Assembly: GCA_015490315.1 (NCBI GenBank)
Contig: WFYB01000044.1
Span: forward strand, 1-10,166
Length of the DNA stretch: 10,166 nucleotides
Source of the DNA: Sulfurovum sp.
GTDB lineage: Bacteria; Campylobacterota; Campylobacteria; Campylobacterales; Sulfurovaceae
Direction: 5' to 3'
The first letter of the stretch is position 1; each line of letters opens with the position of its first letter. Positions 6,416 through 10,166 of the stretch are shown here, one piece after another. The position numbers and the translations under genes were made by a program. The notes under the pieces are model-generated. The model was not told the origin of the DNA. It worked only from the letters and a program-made list of their open reading frames with translations, and did not search any database.

Positions 6416-7654
6416 ATGCAGGAAAAACCACTGAAAAAACTCGTCATTATTGGATCAGGTTTTGCGGGACTTAGAGCGCTCTATCGTCTGAGTGACTACA
6501 ACTATCACTTCGAAGTGACTGTCGTGGATCGTCACGACTACTCACTCGAGCGTCCTGCACTGCCGGAAGTCGCACTCGAAGACAAACCCGTAGAAGCAGT
6601 GCATATCGAGACGCCGCCGCAGTTTCGCAAACATGAAGCCGCATTTGAGCTTGGAGAAGTCACACAGATAGATGCCCAAAACAAACAAGTCATCCTCGAC
6701 AACGGCAAAACACTCCACTACGACTATCTGCTCATCGCAAGCGGTGCGGTCAAGGACTATGACGCGATCAAAGGCTACCGCGAGTATGGCTACTCAGTCT
6801 GTGACGATACCGAAGCGGCACGCCTGCATGAACGGCTCAAGCGCTTCGAAGGCGGCGATATCGTCACAGGTGCGGCACGCAGTGAATTTGGGCACCGAGT
6901 GGATGCACCGGAGCTCAAAGCACCCTGTGAAGGGCCTATCGGCGAAGTGATGTTCATGATGGATCATCGTCTGCGCGAAGAGGGCAAACGTGACAAAAGT
7001 ACGATCACCGTATTTTCTCCCTCCGAAATCTTCTTTGAAGATGTCGGGGACAATGCTCGGGAACCCGTCGCCAAACTGATGCAGGAGCGGGGCATCACAC
7101 TTCATACAGGCAAGGAGCTTACAGAGATCACGGAAGACAGCGTGATCTTCTCTGACGGTTCGGCACTGCCGTGTGATCTGGCGATCATCATCCCGCCCTA
7201 CAAAGCCCCGGAGTATATCGCCAAAAGCGGACTGGGCGATGACAAAGGATGGGTACCCACGGACAAAACGATGAAGCATCTTGACTATGATGAGATCTAT
7301 GCTATCGGAGACATCAATGCCCTTGCCCAGCCAAAGCTTGGACATATAGCGATCAATCAGGCGGATGTAGCCGTCTCCGCGATACTCCGCCGTGAAGGGC
7401 TGAGTGATGAAGAGGTGCCTTTCACGCCTGAAGTTTTCTGTATCATGAATATGGGCGGACATGAAGCGATCCTCATCTACTCCAATGTACTCTACGGTGG
7501 CGAGTACGACATGGCATGGCACTCCCCTATCGCCAAACTGATGAAGCTGAGTTTTGATGAAGAGTATCACTATACCCATGGGCATATGCCGCCGGATACT
7601 GTGGTCGAAGCACTCGAAGGACTGCTACACCGGTTTGCCAAACAGAAAAAATAG
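6416..7654 (+). CDS. FAD-dependent oxidoreductase, sulfide:quinone reductase-like
   Basis: This 412-aa flavoprotein has the N-terminal dinucleotide fold LVIIGSGFAGL (9-19, GxGxxG), a RPALPEVA segment (47-54) matching the SQR pattern xPxLPxVA near the flavin, the strand YDYLLIASGA (102-111), and the second FAD contact YAIGDIN (295-301). Cysteines 129, 171 and 342 fall where sulfide:quinone reductases have their three conserved cysteines (124, 156 and 347 in the Aquifex enzyme), and K307-x-GH with a following Gln fits the quinone end of that group. It would oxidise sulfide to sulfur or polysulfide and reduce quinone at the inner membrane. No signal peptide or membrane helix is seen; SQRs bind as monotopic proteins. 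Alternatives are a type II NADH dehydrogenase or flavocytochrome c sulfide dehydrogenase-like reductase. AAAAGGA (6403-6409) sets the start. Confidence 0.72.
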   Translation: MQEKPLKKLVIIGSGFAGLRALYRLSDYNYHFEVTVVDRHDYSLERPALPEVALEDKPVEAVHIETPPQFRKHEAAFELGEVTQIDAQNKQVILDNGKTLHYDYLLIASGAVKDYDAIKGYREYGYSVCDDTEAARLHERLKRFEGGDIVTGAARSEFGHRVDAPELKAPCEGPIGEVMFMMDHRLREEGKRDKSTITVFSPSEIFFEDVGDNAREPVAKLMQERGITLHTGKELTEITEDSVIFSDGSALPCDLAIIIPPYKAPEYIAKSGLGDDKGWVPTDKTMKHLDYDEIYAIGDINALAQPKLGHIAINQADVAVSAILRREGLSDEEVPFTPEVFCIMNMGGHEAILIYSNVLYGGEYDMAWHSPIAKLMKLSFDEEYHYTHGHMPPDTVVEALEGLLHRFAKQKK

Positions 7655-7670
7655 CGGGATGCACCTATAG

Positions 7671-7703
7671 TTGCATTGCTGCGATAGAAAATTGGGTTAT
7701 AAT
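7671..7703 (+). promoter_or_regulatory. Promoter upstream of the MITE-like element
   Basis: TATAAT at 7698-7703, with TTGCTG-type bases near 7676-7681 as a weak -35 box (16-base spacer). The inverted-repeat element begins 6 bases downstream. If that element is removed, the -10 box lies about 30 bases before the ATG now at 8002, so this is probably the original promoter of the small-protein operon. Confidence 0.5.
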
Positions 7704-7769
7704 GTTTTATTACTCCCCCAACGAATAAGCTGAAATTTTGAGAGAGCGAGACGAGGTGATATGTACGTG

Positions 7770-7812
7770 AAAAAATCTGCGGGACTACCCGTAGGTAATT
7801 CAAAGATTTTTT
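7770..7812 (+). repeat. Hairpin unit 1 inside the MITE-like element
   Basis: Outer arms AAAAAATCT (7770-7778) and AGATTTTTT (7804-7812) enclose the 20-base core GGACTACCCGTAGGTAATTC (7782-7801), whose stem TACC/GGTA closes a CGTA loop. The same core occurs inverted at 7888-7907. The T-run of the right arm could act as an intrinsic terminator-like signal on the + strand. Confidence 0.6.
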
Positions 7813-7877
7813 TGCGTGCAGATCGTCTCGTATCGCTCTCCCAGAAGGGTGCAGCACTTTCGCCCATACTCGGCGTT

Positions 7878-7918
7878 AGATTTTTTCGAATTCGCTACGG
7901 CGAGTCCTTCAAAAATCT
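7878..7918 (-). repeat. Hairpin unit 2 inside the MITE-like element (inverted copy)
   Basis: Arms AGATTTTTT (7878-7886) and AAAAATCT (7911-7918) enclose GAATTCGCTACGGCGAGTCC (7888-7907). On the minus strand this core is unit 1's core except for two stem pairs changed on both sides (AC/GT to CG/CG). On the + strand the tip is CGC-TACG-GCG, a C(UNCG)G-type stable tetraloop. Confidence 0.6.
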
Positions 7919-8001
7919 GCCTTGATTATGAACGAAATTGCAGCATCAAAAATTCAGATTATTCATTGGGGGAGTAATAAAATAAATGCAAGGAGAAAAG
8001 T

Positions 8002-8238
8002 ATGGTAGAATTTATCAAAAAGATGATGGATTGGGCACTGGAGAAAGAGGAAGAAGCGGCAAAAGAGTGCCATGTCTCTCCCAAAGAGGTCGATGAGCAG
8101 ATTGCCAAAGTAGAAGAGAAGAAAGAGGCGTTGCAGAAGAAGTGCAAAGAGGAGCTCGATGAGATCCAGAAGATCATAGAGAGACTCGAAAAGATCAAGG
8201 AAGAGAGCCTCAAGTGCTCGACACAGAAGGATAAATAG
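8002..8238 (+). CDS. Small coiled-coil protein with three conserved Cys (paralog 1)
   Basis: I do not recognise the family. The 78-aa product is highly charged, rich in Glu and Lys, and predicted to be almost wholly helical with heptad-like spacing from about residue 28 to 70 (coiled coil). It has no signal peptide or membrane helix. The N-terminus FIKKMMDWALEKEEEAAKEC is followed by HVSP. Cys23, Cys48 and Cys72 occupy exactly the same positions as in the next gene's product; with His24 they could bind metal or form disulfides, which is inference. AAGGAG (7990-7995) is a strong ribosome binding site 6 bases before the ATG. The 5' leader contains the MITE-like element. The stop TAG abuts the ATG of the second paralog, so the two were probably made by tandem duplication and are expressed together. 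Confidence 0.82.
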   Translation: MVEFIKKMMDWALEKEEEAAKECHVSPKEVDEQIAKVEEKKEALQKKCKEELDEIQKIIERLEKIKEESLKCSTQKDK

Positions 8239-8490
8239 ATGAATATCTTTCTCAAAAAGATGATGGAGTGGGTACTCGAAAAAGAGGAAGCAGCAGCAAA
8301 ACAGTGCCACGCCTCACCCGAGGAGATCTCCGAACAGATCAGAAAAATGCTGCTAAAGAAAAAAGAGATCCAGGAGCAGTGTCAGGAGCAGACCAAAGAG
8401 CTCGAATATATCATCGACAAACTTCACTGGATCAAAGCCGAGGCGATCAAGTGTGAACGCAAACTTGAGGAAGAACTCAAAGAGGATTAG
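8239..8490 (+). CDS. Small coiled-coil protein with three conserved Cys (paralog 2)
   Basis: This 83-aa protein is a diverged tandem copy of the preceding one: the two align without gaps over the first 72 residues with about half the positions identical. Shared points include FxKKMMxW at 4-11, LEKEE at 13-17, AAK then CH at 23-24, SP at 26-27, EQI at 32-34, and Cys at 23, 48 and 72. It ends in an extra acidic tail (KLEEELKED). The starting ATG follows the previous stop directly, with GAAGGA (8226-8231) as ribosome binding site. The permease gene starts 6 bases after its stop, which suggests a common operon and possibly a shared job at the membrane. The function is unknown. The divergence with kept cysteines suggests both copies are under selection, perhaps as a heterodimer. 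Confidence 0.82.
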   Translation: MNIFLKKMMEWVLEKEEAAAKQCHASPEEISEQIRKMLLKKKEIQEQCQEQTKELEYIIDKLHWIKAEAIKCERKLEEELKED

Positions 8491-8496
8491 TAATCA

Positions 8497-9807
8497 ATGC
8501 AACTGCACAGAAAAAGTCTTGGACTAAAAGAGCTTATCGCTATCGCTGTCGGCGGGATGGTCGGCGGCGGGATCTTTACTATCTTGGGTATCTCAGTATC
8601 GATGGTCGGCTTTCTTGCCCCTTTTGCTATCGCGCTGGGTGGCGTGGTGGCACTCTTTGCCGCCTACTCCTATGTCAAGCTTGGAGTCTACTACAAAGAT
8701 GAGGGTGCGACTTACGCTTTCTTCAAACGTACCTACCCCGACTCTGACCTTGCGGCATCATTTATCGGATGGTATACGATATTTGGCTATATATCTACAC
8801 TTGCACTCTACGCCTATACCTTCTCCTCCTATGCGATCAGCGGTTCTGAGTGGGCGCATGACGAGTGGGTGCGTAAAAGTGTCGCGATGGGGATCATCTG
8901 GACATTTGCACTGGTCAACCTATGGAGTGTCAAAGGGATGGGCAGGATCGAGGATGTGATGGTCTATCTCAAACTCGCTATCCTCTTTGTGATCTCACTG
9001 ATGCTGATCTATTATGGAGAGACTGATTTCAAGACATTCTCACAGACACTGCTGCAGGACTTCGAAAATACCAGAGTGATCCATATCCTTACGGTAGCCT
9101 CTGTGACATTTGTCGCCTATGAGGGATTTCAGCTTGTCATCAATGCAGTCAAAGAGATGGATGATCCCGACAGGAACATCCCCCGTGCGATCTACAGTGC
9201 TGTTGCATTGGTCGCGACGATCTACTTCATCATTGCGCTTGCAGCGGTCATAGCGATCCCGGCGGAGGATCTCATACGCAACAAAGAGTATGCTCTTGCT
9301 GCCGGTGCACAGGATATCATGGGTGATCTGGGGCGCAACCTCGTGATCATCGGCGCAGTGCTTGCCACTTCCTCTGCGATCAGCGGTACGATGTTCGGCT
9401 CATCCCGTCAGATGGCACGCATCGCTGATGACGGCTACCTGCCTCATACGCTCAGCAAACGCCGCGGCACCATCCCTACCCATGCGATCCTTGCGATGGC
9501 GGCAACCGCCTCACTGCTGATCCTTGCAGGAGGATTGCGATTGATCTTGGAGTTTGGCAGTATCACCTTTTTGCTTGTCTCTCTGCTGATGGCGATTGCC
9601 AACTTCAAGATACGCCACAAGACCCGATCTTCGACACTCTTTACCGTGATCGCGATCATCGGACTGGCTGTAGGCTCGGTACTGATCCTCTGGTATGAGT
9701 ACAAAACCAAACCCGAACAGATGCTCTTTATCGTCATACTCTATATTCTCCTGAGTATCGGCGCATACAGCTATGCCAAACTGGCAGCAAAACTCCATCT
9801 CAACTGA
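8497..9807 (+). CDS. APC-superfamily amino acid/polyamine-type permease
   Basis: This 436-aa inner-membrane transporter begins with SLGLKELIAIAVGGMVGGGI followed by FTILG, the first-helix Gly-rich motif that in APC carriers unwinds to bind the amino group of the substrate. About twelve hydrophobic segments can be followed to the C-terminus. The loop VKEMDDPDRNIPRAI (about 222-236) matches the conserved APC segment (E-M-x-x-P-x-x-N-I-P-x-A-I), and SSAISGTMFGSSRQMARIADDGYLP (about 290-315) is the conserved helix 8-loop region. The substrate is probably an amino acid or related amine; the exact one cannot be told. AGAGGA (8481-8486) lies 10 bases before the ATG, inside the end of the preceding gene. 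It lies in one operon with the two Cys-containing coiled-coil proteins and a small membrane protein. Confidence 0.92.
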   Translation: MQLHRKSLGLKELIAIAVGGMVGGGIFTILGISVSMVGFLAPFAIALGGVVALFAAYSYVKLGVYYKDEGATYAFFKRTYPDSDLAASFIGWYTIFGYISTLALYAYTFSSYAISGSEWAHDEWVRKSVAMGIIWTFALVNLWSVKGMGRIEDVMVYLKLAILFVISLMLIYYGETDFKTFSQTLLQDFENTRVIHILTVASVTFVAYEGFQLVINAVKEMDDPDRNIPRAIYSAVALVATIYFIIALAAVIAIPAEDLIRNKEYALAAGAQDIMGDLGRNLVIIGAVLATSSAISGTMFGSSRQMARIADDGYLPHTLSKRRGTIPTHAILAMAATASLLILAGGLRLILEFGSITFLLVSLLMAIANFKIRHKTRSSTLFTVIAIIGLAVGSVLILWYEYKTKPEQMLFIVILYILLSIGAYSYAKLAAKLHLN

Positions 9808-9832
9808 CAATATCAACTATAAAAGGAAAACA

Positions 9833-10051
9833 ATGAAACTAAAACATAAAATAGCACTCTTTATCGTCTATCTGCTGATATTTTTCACCAGTGCGGCACT
9901 GATCAACTTCTATGCCTACCTGACACTGGACGGTCGGCTGCTTTTTGCGGCAAGTGTGCTGTTGGCACTCATCGCAACATATATGCACCACCGCTACCGT
10001 GTCAAGACCAAAGCAGACGAACTGGCACAAGAGCTCGAAGAGATTTTGTAA
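9833..10051 (+). CDS. Small two-helix membrane protein, unknown function
   Basis: This 72-aa product starts at the ATG preceded by AAGGA (9823-9827). An in-frame upstream ATG at 9773 lies inside the permease gene and would add a polar 20-residue stretch, so it is rejected. After a basic start (MKLKHK) there are two hydrophobic helices, about residues 7-31 (IALFIVYLLIFFTSAALINF) and 34-53 (LLFAASVLLALIATYMH). A basic loop HHRYRVKTK and an acidic helical tail follow. Both ends are likely cytoplasmic. It follows the permease by 25 bases and may be an accessory subunit or simply a co-transcribed small protein. I do not recognise the family. Confidence 0.72.
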   Translation: MKLKHKIALFIVYLLIFFTSAALINFYAYLTLDGRLLFAASVLLALIATYMHHRYRVKTKADELAQELEEIL

Positions 10052-10075
10052 CGGTTTACCTATAGAGACTATAAT
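10046..10075 (+). promoter_or_regulatory. Promoter of the gene starting at 10102
   Basis: TTGTAA (10046-10051) and a perfect TATAAT (10070-10075) are separated by 18 bases. The -35 box overlaps the stop of the small membrane protein, so the next gene begins its own transcription unit, with AAGGAG (10091-10096) as ribosome binding site. Confidence 0.5.
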
Positions 10076-10101
10076 AAATAAAAACAGACAAAGGAGAAAT
10101 C

Positions 10102-10166
10102 ATGACACCGGAAGAGAAAGAGATAGCGAAACTCAAAGATGAGATCAAAGCTGAACTCAGAGTGAT
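10102..10166 (+). CDS. Start of a further gene (3' partial)
   Basis: ATG at 10102, preceded by AAGGAG with a 5-base spacing, opens a frame running to the window end. The 21 complete codons read MTPEEKEIAKLKDEIKAELR then V, a charged helix. This is too little to name a product. The strong ribosome binding site and promoter make it a real gene. Confidence 0.65.
   Translation, partial: MTPEEKEIAKLKDEIKAELRV

Larger units (their letters stand above)
7708..7979. mobile_element. MITE-like non-coding element with 30-bp inverted ends
   Basis: The 347-base gap between genes is mostly this element. Its ends, 7710-7739 and 7948-7977, are inverted copies starting TTACTCCCCCAA and agree at 27 of 30 positions. 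TA lies on both sides (7708-7709, 7978-7979), as expected for a target duplication of the Tc1/mariner-IS630 type, though the flanking TTTTA/TAAAA symmetry makes the border ambiguous by a few bases. No coding frame of note lies inside. The interior holds 14-base arms (7742-7755 with 7827-7840, 13/14) around a hairpin, and a second related hairpin in the opposite direction. It would be moved by a transposase encoded elsewhere. A structured regulatory RNA leader is the alternative reading. Confidence 0.7.

Noticed and set aside
6794..7585. Open frame of 263 codons on the minus strand opposite the flavoprotein gene
   Set aside because: The + strand has clear FAD motifs, a promoter and a ribosome binding site. 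The minus frame has no recognisable domain and is a codon-bias shadow.
7660..7676. ATGCA/TGCAT inverted repeat after the flavoprotein gene as a terminator
   Set aside because: The stem is only 5 bp with a large loop and no T-run follows.
7705..7982. CRISPR array or known riboswitch in the long gap
   Set aside because: There are only two related hairpin units, in opposite directions and with no regular spacers, and no riboswitch pattern that I recognise. The inverted ends fit a mobile element better.
7963..8310. Overlapping minus-strand frames rich in Leu, Phe and Ser opposite the coiled-coil genes
   Set aside because: They are complements of Glu/Lys-rich codons; the + strand paralogs share residues in register, which shows that strand is the coding one.
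9773..9832. Upstream ATG extension of the small membrane protein
   Set aside because: It lies inside the end of the permease gene with no ribosome binding site, whereas the ATG at 9833 has AAGGA at the right distance and is followed directly by a basic start and a membrane helix.

Overview
The window looks like chromosomal DNA of a chemolithotrophic Campylobacterota (epsilonproteobacterial) species of the Sulfurovum/Sulfurimonas kind. That placement is an inference from three things: moderate GC with AT-rich leaders, promoters with good -10 boxes but weak -35 boxes, and a sulfide:quinone-reductase-like flavoprotein. All genes are on the + strand.

The left part (1-6332) is a type I restriction-modification locus carrying extra genes. 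It runs: the 3' part of a RhuM-type protein with a C-terminal Fic/Doc domain (cut by the window edge), hsdS overlapping it by 4 bases, a Phd/YefM-RelE-type toxin-antitoxin pair with its own promoter and an 18-bp palindromic operator, a REP/BIME-like pair of palindromes, hsdR, and a YgjP/SprT-like zinc metallopeptidase whose GTG start abuts the hsdR stop. hsdM is not visible; it is presumably upstream. HsdS should give DNA specificity, HsdR cleaves and translocates, and the Fic/Doc and RelE-type toxins could act as a second defence or addiction layer.

The middle part (6333-7654) is a single gene with its own promoter. It encodes a FAD-dependent oxidoreductase with cysteines spaced as in sulfide:quinone reductases.

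The right part (7655-10166) starts with a 268-bp non-coding element bounded by 30-bp imperfect inverted repeats (27/30) and flanked by TA. It contains two inverted copies of a hairpin whose stem differences are compensatory. It appears to be a MITE inserted between a promoter and the ribosome binding site of a small operon. That operon encodes two tandem paralogous coiled-coil proteins with three cysteines at identical positions, an APC-superfamily permease and a small two-helix membrane protein. A further gene with its own promoter starts at 10102 and is cut by the window end.

The most unusual items are the MITE-like leader element with its covarying hairpins, the unfamiliar Cys-containing coiled-coil pair behind it, two hairpins inside the HsdS spacer coding sequence, and the Doc-like active site of the RhuM-Fic protein.
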